Shown here: in pieces, positions 1 through 24,139 of the stretch
Numbering within the stretch: the stretch's first letter is position 1
Layout: each line of letters starts with the position of its first letter
From: Acridotheres tristis
Taxonomy: Eukaryota; Chordata; Aves; Passeriformes; Sturnidae
Length of the DNA: 64,000 bases
NCBI GenBank assembly: GCA_037013685.1
Contig: CM072894.1
Location: 19,710,949 to 19,774,948 of the forward strand
Reading direction: 5' to 3'
Program-made: the position numbers and the translations under genes
The notes under the pieces: generated by a model
The model's input: only the letters and a program-made list of their open reading frames with translations
Database searches by the model: none
What the model was told of the DNA's origin: nothing

Positions 1-3000
1 TTGCACAGGAGCCAAAGTTACATAAAACAAAGGAGGTTAAATTATTCTAGTAAAACTGAGCATCAAACTTTGGAGGGGATTGAGATTTCAGTCCTGTAGC
101 AGGACTGAAAGCTGTTTCCTTCAGGCAGAGTTTCACTGGCTTCAAAAGGATCACCAAGTCGTTCATTTTATGCCCTTGATTATAGTGTGGCATGATCTGC
201 CTACATTATATTGTGGCCTAATTGCCCAGAGGTGCCAAAAAATTTAATATTGGTGGGTATTCTGAAAATTCTCAGATTTAAATGAATAAATTTTAAACCA
301 AGATATGCTTTAAACACCAAATAAAACTCTAAGGAAAGAGATTTTAAAATTGCATTCTTAACATAATATAAAAGTCAAATACCATAAGATCTGAGATCTT
401 AAAGTCGCTTTAGAATCACTTTGGAATCATCAATCTCCATTATTTTATATTTTTCAACTCAATTACAGTGCAGCTTTCAAGACTGAAAGGATAAAACCAC
501 ATGGCTGAATTACTAAAGGCAATTTGTAATGGCTGAATCTTTTTATTTTATTGTCACTTGAATCATGAAGCCGTTTGTAAAGCTTAAAACTTCAGTAGCC
601 TGCTCTTGCTCTTATTGAAATCTAGAATAGAATCAAATGAGAGCAAGACTGGGTCTTAAGTGAATGCATTTTCTTGTAAATGGGCACATTAACACGCTGT
701 TGGTCAAAGCTTGTTTTAATGGTCGAAGCTGTTGATAAGAGACGCACTGCTCTGAAAGAACATTATGGAGGCTGATTATATATACATTAACCAAGTATTG
801 GGTGGGTGATGAAGCACTTTTTCTTTTAAATCCTACACAAGAATATTTATAATACTGTTTTCAGAAAAATATAATCCCACTGAGGTAGTCTGATTGTTTC
901 TTTTATTTTTGTGTGTGATTTCCACAGTACTGCTCAGGCTTCTGCTCTAGTCAAGCATGTTGTTTTGCTGATTCAGGTCTTGAGAATGCCGCATCATAAG
1001 CAATTGCTTTCAAATGTTTCTTTATAAAGGAAAATGTGATATCATTGAAGATGCAAATAAATATTTACAGGGCATGGTGTGTTCTAGAGGCTGATAATCA
1101 CATTTATGAGCTGATAAGAAGATTGTGCTAATCCATCATGTATCTCGAGCTTCCTATTACTTTTATTAGCTTTATTGCTGGAAAGAATATCATTAACGTC
1201 ACCTTATTTAAAATGTATTGGTTCTTTCCTAATTTAGGGTCTTGAAGCAAAGAAGAGGAATTTTATTTAGTAATGAGGTTTTTCTCTTAATAACACAGTT
1301 GTTTGAGATTATATGAAAAATAATGAAGAGAATGCTTTATGGGAAAACTACTGAAAATAATTATAGTAGTTTTTGTTTGTACTGGTTGTAAATTGCATTT
1401 CTGTCACTTGGCTTTTAGTAACATTGCTGACAGAACTATCTGCAGCAGTCTTTACAGAGGAAGATGTAGTTAAAAATTTGACTCTTTTAATTTGCACTCA
1501 TAGATTTATAATGGACGCTTACTATGAACCTTTATCTTGCTACTATTAAGTCAGTAATTTATTTAATGATGATGGATCAGGCCATGAATTAGTTTTACTT
1601 TTCCTAAGTTGAATGTGCCAGAAAATTATTTTTACAATATTTGGGTTTTATTTAGCGAAGAAACTGCCTATCATTTCAATGGAAGGTTTCTTATTTCTTG
1701 GTATTTCAATGATATAAAGTAAGATAATTAATTCACAAGTATTGTTTTTAAAAGAGAGACATCCTTATTTGTGGATAGTAAGGCGGTGTGCTAATAATGT
1801 TTAATATAATGTACATTACTGGGTATTTTGGTTGTAAATATAATAGAGAAAGTGAAATTTAAAATACTCGCACAATGAGATACATGGTATTTTATCTCAG
1901 ACTCGCAGATTTACATGACCAGTAATAAAATTATTTCAGGTAGAGGCAACATGGCTGTAAGTATTTTACATATATAAATTTTGGAAATCATAGAGGAAGT
2001 GCAGTATGAGAAGTGAAACATTATATTTTTGGTCACAATGCAGTAACAACCATGGGACCTGAGGTCTGAAAGACCCTATATTGACTACATATTGTGTGTA
2101 CAAAAGGCAGCTTCTTGAAAATTGTCCCTGAAATTATCCATCATTCAACATATTTGTTTAAAACTTCATTCATATCATGTAAAAGTTAAATTTGAGGAAA
2201 TAATCCCTTACAGAATTGTTTTAAGATATATATGCCACTTACTTAATTTCTGGCAGAAAAAGCCCTTAGCTGCCAATACATTTTCCTGAAGAGATTGGGT
2301 TTCAACAGTTAAAATAACTAGTTTTAATTTTCAGCAGAAAAATTCTTCTGTCCCTGAAGAAGAAGAGAATACATGGAAATGCCTCGTTCAAGAAACAAGT
2401 TACTGTTTATTATTTGTTGTAAAATCTGAACAGTAGAGGATTTTTATATTCTAAAAATGACACTATTTTGAAAATTAAATGTGCAAAGTAGTTGTTATTA
2501 AGCACTCTCTCAACAATACTCAAACTCTCTCATACTTTCTAAACATGACCTTCCTCCAAAGGACATGATCAGTTCTGCTTAGCTAAAAGCACAAATGTAC
2601 TCAGTGCTGGAATGCCCTTTTGTTACATCAGTATGTGTACAATTTAAAGTATTTAACTGAGAGGTGCATTCTGCATCCCTTGTGAAATTCCTATGCACAA
2701 CTGCTATGTGTCATAAATTGGAAGAATTTCACAGCCACAATTTATTTAATGTTGCTTTGTGATTACAAGCCTTATTTTACAGTAAAAGAGAAAGTATTTT
2801 GGATGAAAAAATTACAACAGTACTGTCAAGCAAGTTACAAACACTATGTCTGATTATTGCATTTTTTGTTTGCATCTTTAGCAGGATATTCCTTACAAAC
2901 TACGTTTTCTCAAATGGGCAAAATTATGGGCAGTCTTGTATGACTGAATTGTATGACCGGATCAGATTTTTAATGTACTTGGTAAAAATTGTATTAATTT

Positions 3001-3706
3001 GAGTTATTTTCTATTACTCTTCAGTTCTTGCAGTGTTCAGATCTAGAAGTGCTTGTAAGTAGTAAGGACTATAGTATTCCACTGTACAAAAAAAGCAGTA
3101 GAATGTTAGAAAAATTTGGGCTGGAAAGTACATCAGTAGGTCTCTCAATAAACACAGGAGACCAGAATGCAAAGAAGATGTTTCAGCTCTGGTAATTTGT
3201 GCTTTCTGCAAAAGTTAAATTGTGCAGAAATTTTCCATTAAGTGTCGTTAAATTTACCATTTTTAAATCCAGATAACATGTATTTTTGTGAAAGTACCAT
3301 ACGTAGTGGACAAGAAGCTATATGTGCAGATTTGTGTTAGTTCATTTTGCTAGGAAAACTAAGACACATTTCAAAGTAATCCAGCAAAATAGTAAAGAAA
3401 ATGAAATAACTTGAGAGTGTGGTGCATGCAAGCTCTCCAGTATTAATACTACTCAGAATACTTCACCAGTCATTTACATGGATCAGGTTAGTAGCCAAAC
3501 TATATGTAATTGTTCCCTATGAGAAGATAAACTGGGAAACAGAACTATAAACTCTATATGTCATTACTGTGGTTTTACTTTTAATGATGCATATTTATAA
3601 ATTTGCCATGCTTTAAAAGTTAGACTGGCATGACTTGATTCAGTACCATATTTTATAGAATATGTATCTAATGAGAAAAAATTGTTCTGTGGGACTTTAC
3701 TTACAG
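1..3706 (+). other. SCN3A: Intron of SCN3A (partial), no exon seen
   Basis: AT-rich sequence ending in the acceptor TTACTTACAG just before the 121 nt exon. The preceding exon in this family encodes most of the II-III linker. No sequence resembling it, or any other sodium channel segment, is present, so the whole stretch is read as intron. Short ORFs at 2799-3002 (+) and 3014-3211 (-) show no recognisable family. Confidence 0.75.
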
Positions 3707-3827
3707 AAACTAAATGCATCAAGCTCATCAGAAGGCAGCACTGTTGATATTGCTCCTCCTGGAGAGGGCGAGCAAGCAGAAATTGAAAGTGAAGAAGCTC
3801 TTGAACCAGAAGCCTGTTTTACTGAAG
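3707..3827 (+). CDS. SCN3A: SCN3A exon: end of domain II-III linker
   Basis: 121 nt, starts in phase 0 after acceptor TTACTTACAG and ends with one base of a split glycine codon. It encodes an acidic, serine-rich stretch starting [15 protein letters not shown] and ending EPEACFTEG, a conserved signature of the distal II-III cytoplasmic linker. The donor is G|GTTGTT, which is weak, but the next exon (starting GT TGT GTG) restores the frame exactly. The following intron is 597 nt with nothing recognised in it. Confidence 0.9.
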
Positions 3828-4424
3828 GTTGTTCAATAACTGTTGACTTAAGAGATGTATTGCTAAAATGACATTGTTACTAGGCATATTTAGGTTCTTA
3901 AGGGTTTCCAATATGGTGTACCTTCATGTCCTAAAAAATCAAAAGAAAATATTTTTAGCCTAGAATGCTGGAAATCAGATGAAAAAACAAGGTTTCCCTA
4001 AGCTTTGACTAACTTCATATATCTGGCCACTGCATACAACTTGTAATTAAGAAACTTCCTTAACTTTTCTATTGGTAAAATGCTTTTCAGCTATTTGAAT
4101 GGGCCCTTGAAATTTGGAAGAAATAAATTTTTGTGTGAGTCCATCAACAAATAGAACAGTTACATGCCAACAGTCAAAAATACCAATGTTTTTTTGAATG
4201 ACTTCTTTCATAATTAAGTACACTATTGTCTAGTTTCTCTCCAGATTAGTTTTCTTAATTCAGATATTCATCAGTCTGTGTGATGTGACAGCCTATTCAG
4301 CATTCTAGTGATTACTTTTTTAAAATCATAAAATTAGTAAAAGCTACTAAAAATATATAGCACAGTAAATATTGACTTTGAAGTATTTGGGTTTTGGATA
4401 CTAACATCTCTTCATCTAATGCAG

Positions 4425-4579
4425 GTTGTGTGCAGAAATTTCCATGTTGTCAAGTCAGTATAGAAGATGGCAAAGGAAAAACTTGGTGGAATCTTAGAAA
4501 AACTTGCTACAGCATAGTTGAACACAACTGGTTTGAGACTTTCATTGTATTCATGATTCTCCTCAGCAGTGGAGCACTA
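4425..4579 (+). CDS. SCN3A: SCN3A exon: domain III S1
   Basis: 155 nt. After completing the split Gly codon it encodes [18 protein letters not shown], then [20 protein letters not shown] and the first transmembrane helix of domain III ([12 protein letters not shown]). Acceptor TAATGCAG, donor A|GTAAGT (consensus). The cysteine-rich pre-S1 segment and the HNWFETF motif are hallmarks of this position in sodium channels. The next intron (982 nt, 4580-5561) contains nothing recognised. Confidence 0.95.
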
Positions 4580-5561
4580 GTAAGTAAAACAAAATTGCAG
4601 ATGCTGAAATATTTCGTTATCTCTTAAGAGCAACAGCAAAAATCAAATTTGCTTCAGGAAGACTTGCTTTGCTTGGAGCTGTATAACACTACCTGTGTTT
4701 CATCATTCCAGGATGGATGAAACTTGACCCAAACTTGAAAAAAGTTTGATGCACTTTTTTAGTCATGCTTTTGTCTTGCTGCTATAAAATGGTGCCATTT
4801 TCTTTAAGACAGTGTAGTTACTCGGTTTAAATTGCCTGTCAATTTTCAGCATGCTTGTCAAGAGATTTGAGTATAAAGGACTATTGTTAACTGTGAATAT
4901 ATAGCTAAATATATGGGTTTAAGTCCTTAATTCCTCCTAGGCTGATCCACTTTTTGAATTTTGCTTGTGAAAGACCATACTAAAAAATGGAATAATTACT
5001 TCATTCTATTCCTATTTTGAAGGCAGGAGGTATGGAAGAGTGCAGCAGCAAATTAAACATAACAACCACTATCCAAAAAGATTTGCATTACCCACCTTTC
5101 CAGCTTTACTTAAGCTGAACATTTGCTATAATATCAATGTACATATTTCTATATTCTAAAAAATTATTGCTTTTAAATTTGATTTTTCAGAAGTAAGTTT
5201 TATCTAACTGCTTTCTAGAAAGCAATATAAATATCTGGAACAGATATATAATAAAAGGTAGGTTTTGTGGCCATGTGAATGTTTCTTAATACACAGCGGA
5301 TAAAAAAAAAATCATGCTGTGAGTTACTTTCTTCATTCATTAGTAAAATAATTTTTAAAAAAAATTTTTTTTCAACTCCAGACAGGTCTCCTTTTGTTCC
5401 AATTAGTAGCATGGTTAAGGATGGAAAACATATAGAATAAGAGACTTAAGAAGAACAAGGAGGAATATTAGCTCTCCTTTAATTATTTTTTATTCATTAT
5501 TCCTTAATTTAGTAATGCATATTCTGTGAAACAGTAGTAATAACTGAATATATTTTTATAG

Positions 5562-12001
<6,440 letters not shown>

Positions 12002-12283
12002 GTGGTTGTAAATGCCCTTGTAGGAGCAATCCCATCTATCATGAATGTATTGCTGGTATGTCTTATATTCTGGCTAATCTTCAGCATCATGGGAGTAAAT
12101 CTTTTTGCTGGAAAATTCTATCACTGTGTCAACACCACAACTGGTGAGATGTTTGATATCAGTGATGTCAACAATTATACTCAGTGTGTGGAACTCATAA
12201 AAAGCAATCAAAGTGCCCGATGGAAGAATGTGAAAGTAAACTTTGATAATGTAGGAGCTGGATATCTTGCTCTGCTTCAAGTA
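12002..12283 (+). CDS. SCN3A: SCN3A exon: domain III S4-S5, S5 and pore turret
   Basis: 282 nt, 94 codons, phase 0. It encodes [20 protein letters not shown] and S5 ([21 protein letters not shown]), then the extracellular turret with N-glycosylation sequons (NTT, NYT, NQS) and the start of the pore helix, [19 protein letters not shown]. Acceptor TACACTAG, donor A|GTAAGT. The family glycosylation pattern in this loop is conserved. Confidence 0.97.
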
Positions 12284-14589
12284 GTAAGTAAATGTATATA
12301 TTTTCTTTTTCCTCTTTCTAAAGGTATTTGGGAAAAATGGGCAAGTTAAGACTGTTACGTAGAGGAATAATTTCTTGATAACAATAATGTACAGCTCATG
12401 CAACTATACTGCATTGTTTCTTGTAATTTGTTTTGTTAATGATAGAGTAATTTTCCATTCCAAGACCAGGGAATATAGTCTCATGATGATGATAATAACA
12501 ATGTGAAAATAGTAAGTGTAGAAAATAAAAGACTCTCTTTAGTGGTGCACAATATAGAACTATTATATTCCTTAATGCTTATTAACGAGTTATTATAATA
12601 TACTAAATAAGTATTATGTTACTTATAGTATTATCCTTGTGAAGTACTGGATGTTATTGCATAGCATATTCAGTCCATGAGTTACTGCTCCTTATACAAA
12701 ATCTGTAAATTGCATTCCTCCTTCAATTCCTTATCTTATGCACTGTGTTCAGAACTGCCTTTATTCTAGGCACTGAGCATATTTTATTTGTGTCAAAGAA
12801 ATAAAGACCTTAGCTCTTTACAGGTTCCTTGCTTAGAATGGAGCTTCTGATAGCTGGAATATGATCCAAAACACAAGCAAGAAAGCATGAAGTTAAATTT
12901 AGATGATTGAACTCTGTAGAATCACTTGTCTCTAACTCAACATACAGTTTCACTAATTAAAAGATTTTTAGAGCTCTGATATTCAAAGTTATCTAAGAAT
13001 TGTATGCTTGTCCCTTCTATCTCAGAGCAGGTCAGTATCTCTAGCTGACCTTAATTCCAAAACTAACTTCCCAGGTTAAAATGTTTTGCCTTTAAAGAAA
13101 ATGTGACTCTTATGTGCTGAGTAGTAGTACTGAGCGATGACTGATTCTCTGGCTTCAGATCTCATTGCTACCATTGCCTCTGAAGATGTGTAAGGAAAAC
13201 TGCTTCTCTTGAAGCTGTGTATGAATGTCATCTGTGTCACACATTCAGACAGTCTAGGTCTTCAATAACTACTGCTGTGAACCTTTCATTCTCTCATTTA
13301 TTATGTTTTTTTAATTTTTTTTGTTCTGATTTTTCATAATTTTCCTTTTCAAATATTCCTTCTGACCTTTACTTTCCCCACAGAGATTAAGGGATCTTTG
13401 AGCACGTATTGTGTAACATCTTCATTTTATTGTCTCCATTAACATTTTCCCTCCACTATTCTGTATTTACTGCTCTTATCTAACTCTGATCCTTTCCTAA
13501 TACTGCTATGTAAAGTGAACCAAATGGCTGGCAATTTCCAATTGAGGCAGAAAGATGTGTGAAGCCTGGCTTGAAGCACACCTTCTAAGTAACTGGTATT
13601 GCACTGCAAGATTCAGGAGGATACGAACACTTCCAGAGTGCAAGTTTTCTGCTGTGGAAACTGGCAGCTGTACCAAAGTACTGAATCTACTTCTGGCAAG
13701 CACAGATGGAAATACACTCCTTGGGATGGTTCCTCTCCTGGACCTCCTCAGGAGTGATGCTCTTTGTTCATTTCACAGCCTATTTAGCTCTTTTTTCTTT
13801 ATTGTGAATAAGCTTGGAAACCCTGGCCAATGGCTGCACACTCACACTTTCAATTAGCATGTCACACAAACTTTGGTGTTCCTTAGAAAATGGACATACT
13901 GCATCCATAAAAATCACCTTCTTAGAGCAATGATGGGAAAATCTTTTTACTTGAAAAAATCTCTATAAGAACTCTGCCAAATTTTTATAGATGTCAATTA
14001 CATCTCTTTCATATTTCACTTTTTGGTCTTCTGTAAAACAAATCTCTCACGAACCAATGTATATTTTTTACTTTGAACAGTCTATTCTTTTTAGCTATGT
14101 GGGATTAAAACATTTCTAAAAATACCAGGTCAGTTTAGACACAGAAAAAAAAACCATTCTGATGCATGTTGGTTTCTGTCCAGAAATTATATTACTAATT
14201 CCATCAATTCATGTTGTAAACTTAACAAAATGGCTTTGGCCATGAGTGATTCTAGTAGACCCTACCTGAATATATCCAGAACTAATGTCTGTCTAAATCT
14301 ATCATTCTTCATCTGCAAAGCAAACATCTGCAGCTCCAAACATACTGTTGACTTGTTGAGATCTTCAGAGCCTGATTTTTAATGTTATTTGAATAACTAA
14401 AAAGAAAATGATAAAAAAAAACCCTAATATCACTATGGAAAATATTTATGATGCCTATGTTATCAAGTGTGGTTTAAAAATTTAGAAGTGATTTTATTGA
14501 AAGTGGAGGTCCAGATACATAAATAACCTAGTTATTTTATATATTATGAATTTTTATGGGGAAGATAAAAAACTTTGTTTTATTTCTAG
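12284..14589 (+). other. SCN3A: SCN3A intron between the 282 and 54 nt exons
   Basis: 2306 nt. Nothing recognised except ordinary AT-rich intronic sequence. The opposed ORFs at 13506-13857 overlap each other and match no family I recognise. Confidence 0.8.
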
Positions 14590-14643
14590 GCTACTTTCAA
14601 AGGATGGATGGATATTATGTATGCTGCTGTTGATTCACGAGAT
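14590..14643 (+). CDS. SCN3A: SCN3A exon: domain III selectivity-filter exon
   Basis: A 54 nt exon, 18 codons, encoding ATFKGWMDIMYAAVDSRD. The lysine in TFKGW is the K of the DEKA selectivity ring that makes these channels sodium-selective. Acceptor TTATTTCTAG, donor T|GTAAGT. Its very small size is typical for this position in SCN genes. Confidence 0.97.
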
Positions 14644-15800
14644 GTAAGTGTAAACCTTTCAAAGGTCATCTGTTGATTATTTTCTGATAAAGAGTACAGA
14701 ATTTGAACAGCTACACACACAACAAAGAATTACAGTCAGCATCAATACATAATTTTTTTGAACCTTAAAATTTTTACTGGAAATAATTAACCCCACTTCT
14801 GTTTAGCCAAAAAAGCTAAATTAACTGGATTTTTTTTTTTAAGGATAATGCTAATGTAATAGAACAAGGAAGACGTTTTTGACAAAATTTTTTGTAAACA
14901 TAAGTATGAAATATTTTAAGATTATATGATGCAGTTATTAAATATGGTATACATTAATCGGGTTTTATAATTTGTAACTGTGCATTTCATTGTTTCCTTA
15001 TGTTGAGCACCTACATTATCTAGATATTTAAGTGAAATTAGATTTTAAGGTTGAAGATCACCTGTTATGCTTTCTGGGGCTTAGAATTTTATTTTGGCTA
15101 CAAAACTAATACTCTGTTTAACTTACACAAATAGTCATGTTAATGATACTGTCTCCCAGAGTGAAATGTCCTGTTTCATTACCTTCAGCATTTCTACATT
15201 CAAGCTGGTTGTTCTGTAGAGGTGCAGATGCTGGGATGTGGCATCCAGAAAAATCAAGACAATAACAACATCTTCCTTTGAAACTTTCTCAGTTTAATGG
15301 ATTTCACAAAACATACATTCCTTGGAAATTTATTGAAAGCATCTGTTCCTAGCTGAATGTAAGAATGCTCATACAATACCAAAAGAGTTCCAGGGAGATT
15401 TAGGTGACAGTAAAATTTATTGATTCTGTTGCATGATAATATACTGAACACAATATAAAATATTTAGATTTCTGCTATTAAAATTTTAAGTATTAATGAC
15501 TGCTCTTCATCTCACATTGTTTCTATCTTCTATAAGAGGAATTTTTTATATATATACACACACAACATACATAGACAAACATCTCTGTAGGTACATTTAC
15601 TTAAAAATTCCACATAAGCAATATTTCTGTCAGCTTCCAGTTCTCCAAATGTGGATTGGCATGGACGAGTTGGATCTTAGTAATAAATTAGTATCTTCGT
15701 AGCTTTTCTATCTGAGATGGCATATACCTAAATCTAAATTGTATATATTATTTTTTACATCTAGTCTTCTCATGGGTAATATTTTTTTTATATTTTCTAG
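14644..15800 (+). other. SCN3A: SCN3A intron between the 54 and 138 nt exons
   Basis: 1157 nt of AT-rich intron. A short minus ORF (15254-15451) and plus ORF (15496-15702) have no family features. Confidence 0.8.
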
Positions 15801-19093
<3,293 letters not shown>

Positions 19094-19870
19094 TAGTGGA
19101 AGAAATAGGAAACATTTGTTTCAAGTATGTTGATACTGATAGTAGAATTTCCTTTTTCCTAGACGACTTACATGTTGAGTCACATCTTCAAACTATCTAG
19201 CATATAATATATGCAATACTGCATATGAGATTTTTATCTCTCCCATTAGATTCACTGTCATTTTCCACATCAAAAGACATAATGGAACTGTTTGGCACAT
19301 TAGATTAATGTGGACAAATATAAAGAGGAATGTTTAGTGGTATATGCAAACTAAACATAAATTTACATGCAGTACTACAACTGAAAATTATGTGAAATGG
19401 GTGAGACTTTTTTTACTTCTGCTAGCTACGATTTGTCAGTTAAAAGCTAGTGACTGTCCAAGGTGCAAATAGTGACATATCTGAGAAAGACCATGCTGAT
19501 GAAAAGTAGATCTGGTAAAGAAATCTCTGACTTGCAGAAATTAGGCCAATATCATCCTTCATAAAAGACAGTGGTTATAGACTCAGCCTTAAGAATTAGC
19601 TGTATCTAAGACAAAATTATCCCTTTCCCAACCATTTTAAAAACTACTGAAAGCTTTGACAGGAACTACCTACTTGCCACAAGCAGACTATTTTACTTAT
19701 TTACCTTCTCCAGGATAGCATTTCAACATAAGGAGAGATGCTTCCACCTTATTAACAGCTTTCAATAAAATGTAATAACTCGTATAATTTTTTGCTAGAA
19801 CATAGAATCCCTATACTGATTATTTTTGAGATAGCAAATAAATCTTTCTATAGGTAATTAATTAATTTAA

Positions 19871-21097
<1,227 letters not shown>

Positions 21098-21198
21098 TGA
21101 TATAAGAATTTTGTTAAGGGGACAACTTGTTTACAGTCTTTGAGAATGAATCATCAACTGGACTCCTGCAGGAGATTTATGCCAAACTGACAGTTTTT

Positions 21199-21248
21199 AC
21201 ACATATATATGTGTGTGTGTGCGCGCGTGTGTGTGCATATATATACAT
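21199..21248. repeat. Alternating purine-pyrimidine tract in 3' UTR
   Basis: Fifty consecutive bases alternate purine and pyrimidine without a break: AC/AT, then (GT)5, GCGCGC, (GT) repeats, then (AT)n. Such tracts favour left-handed Z-DNA. In RNA the UG repeats are known TDP-43 and CELF binding sequence, and the tract can fold on itself using G-U pairs. Confidence 0.85.
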
Positions 21249-23167
21249 TATATATATACTTAAGGTCAGTGCCTATAACAAAACAGTGAACCTCCATCAT
21301 CAGACTGTGACTCTGTACACCAGGGTAAAAAACTTGACAAGAGGTTACTGTTTTCACTACAGCTGACACTGCTAAGAACAAGGGAAAAGGTGGCTCCATC
21401 AAGAAGATGGAGCAGGAAATGAGTGCAAAAGGATACTTTATTTCCACAACATGTAGAACAGTAATTCTCTTCACTGTTTGTAATGCAACTGCCACATTTG
21501 TCATATTTTTACGAAAACTGTATTAGTGTATTTATCTTTTTTTAATTCGCAGGTTGTTTACTATTATATGTGACTATTTTTGTAATAGGTTTTATGTTGG
21601 GGAAAGAGGTGTGAGGACCAGGAGTTCTACTCTCAGATTCTCTGTAATGTACAGATAGGAGTGATTTGCATAGACATGCTGCACTTGTCAATCATGCATA
21701 AATAAAAATATGACGTTGCACAAAGCTAAAGATTTTAAGAACTTCTGTGTTTCAGGGTTGCTCTTAAATTTGATGTATTCTAACTACTTGTATGGCTGCA
21801 TCCAGATGATGTGCATCCAGATTAATGTGCCTGGAGAGTCTCCTCTAATTTACAGGAATCTGCAATGACTTATTTTTATGTGAATGATTAAACATGAACA
21901 AGTTCTTGTTTATGTTAAAATATTTACAGCTCAAAAAATATTGTGCAGTTTCTGCACTGGAAAAATAGCTTCACCAAAATATATCTGGGAGTTCTTTGGT
22001 TTTGTTTTGTTTTTAACAGCTCTTTTTTTTTTCCTGGGCTATTCTTTGTTTACTGTCTTCTCTCATTATCTCCATCATCCATTGAATCCATAAAATACCC
22101 TTTTCCATGTAAATATTAACAGTATACTGTTGTGCATATTTGAGCATAGAATTAAATGGGTTTGCAGCATTGAATTGCATCAGATATGTACCACAGTATG
22201 GTTAATTTGCAAGAGCTCAACAGGACATGTTGTAATCTGTGTCATAGATAGTTAGGAGAGTATCACTGATGCATGTCAATGCTTTTGCTGCTGTACCTTG
22301 CTCCTTCCACTGTCCACAGTCTCCACTATAGGAAGCCACGTATCAGTGATAAAGTGAATCAAGTTGTCCAACCAGACCTCATTCTTTCAAATCATTAAGC
22401 AATAGTTTGGAGCTATTTATGAGCTTTTTTAGTTTTGCATTTTTAATTTGAAGTGGCTGCTATATGGTGTAGAATCAGACTGTACAGGCCATATTGCAAA
22501 CTGTTAAACCTGTTGACAATGTGGTTAGCATATATAAATAATGTAAAGAAATACCATTTGGCAACAGTTCTGTATATAAGAAAAGTGTCTTCAAGTTTAG
22601 ATCACTGTTTCTTATATTTCTTTCCTCATTCACTTGGCTTATTTTCTAACCACAGTAATTCCAAACTGGCATCATCACACTATGAGAAGAAAAGTGAATA
22701 TTCGTAAACTATCTTGTTTTAATAATATATTTGCATATATTCCAATGTGAAGTAAATTGTGTAAATCTGGAACCCAGCTTGTTTCCAAATAGTTACAGGA
22801 CATAGCAAGGAAAGCATTAGGGGAATGTTCGAATTTCTAGCACTATTTGCATCAGAAGTTCCAAGATAGTCTCATAGTTGATTAAATCCTTGCTAATTAA
22901 ATCTTGCAGTGTCTGTTTACATAGTCTACTCTTATTCTTTTTTGAATCACAGTGCACTAGGCTTGTACAAATAAAATACTTCCCAAGAAGAAAATGGCAC
23001 ATTTGTATAACTGAGGTCATCAGGACATTTTGTGTTTCATACAAGCTAACATTAAATGTAGAATCTTTCTTTTACAAATGCTTTTGACTTGTAATGTGTT
23101 GGTGAAATGCATGCAGGAAATTGTTATTATCATAAACAACGCAAACAATATTACATATGAGCCAAAA

Positions 23168-23173
23168 AATAAA
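23168..23173 (+). terminator. SCN3A: Main polyadenylation signal of SCN3A
   Basis: AATAAA followed within 10-40 nt by a T-run and GTGTGTGCTTTATTTTG, a GU/U-rich downstream element. This is the best-formed signal after the stop codon. It is inferred from sequence only. Confidence 0.65.
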
Positions 23174-23190
23174 GATTTCTTTTTTTTTAA

Positions 23191-24135
23191 ATTGTGTGTG
23201 CTTTATTTTGCTTTGTCTCTTCTACTGGTTAAAGCAAGATAAAAACTGACTTTGGTGCAAATAAGAATTTCCTTCTTTTCCCCTAGAGCTAAACACCTTA
23301 CTCTTCACATTTTAACTTCTATGTAAAATAATTATTAAAAAAAAAATCTGAGAACTTTGATCAAACTCCATTTATTTCTACTTCTTTGTTATCAGCATAT
23401 TGTCTGGGAATAAATGAGGACACCTACACAATTCTACTCCCAAAATGTCCTCTCAAGCCTCAAAAGCCCTTCTCAGCCATAAAGGCACTGCTCAGTACTG
23501 CTACCAAAGCTGCCCCTGTTTTATGAGTCTTGAATATGCAAACAAATTTTCCAATGAAGTTTTTTTGTTTGGTCCCATTTAACATTTAGCCAAGAGGCTC
23601 ACTGCAAACAGATAAAAGTTGGTTTTAGTTGCACAGGGATTCTTTTTATTCCAGTAATTCTCAAAAATATTAAATACCATCTCATCTGATCTCACAAGTA
23701 AGGGATAACACTGATGCTCAGCTGTGACAAGTAGCGTTCATAACCAAAGTATCTGGATGTTAACCGGTAAGACAGTTTGACTTAATATGGATGTCATATG
23801 TCATGTTCAAGGGCAGAAAGATTTAGGACATTGAAACACCACATTATCATATTACTGAAGTTAAAATTTATTATTATATTTCAAAATTAACAGAAACTAG
23901 AATATTCCTGGAGTTTTCTCACTGGCATGTTTCCAGTGTTCCTTATTCTGTGGATATTTTGCCATATTAACCATATTTTGGCTAAATAATAAATTGCTCA
24001 TGTAATCATGAAATAACTGATGGAACATTGTAACACTAAAGTCTATCAAAATCTCTAATACACTGAGCATCAGCAGTCACTGCAGCTGTCTCTGAGTAGG
24101 ACTAGCATGCAATAAGGAATACATACTTCACTGGT
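23191..24135. other. Intergenic, nothing recognised
   Basis: AT-rich sequence between the SCN3A polyadenylation region and the first CR1 fragment. No ORF, RNA gene or repeat family recognised. Confidence 0.6.
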
Positions 24136-24139
24136 TCAC

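Larger units (their letters stand above)
21098..23190 (+). other. SCN3A: SCN3A 3' UTR
   Basis: About 2.1 kb from the stop to a probable cleavage region just after AATAAA at 23168-23173, which is followed by T-rich and GTGTGTG sequence, the typical downstream element. Earlier AATAAA copies at 21701 and 22970 could give shorter isoforms. A Pumilio-like TGTAAATA lies at 22108-22115. The small ORFs in this region are not coding. The UTR begins with a 50 nt alternating purine-pyrimidine tract. Confidence 0.75.
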
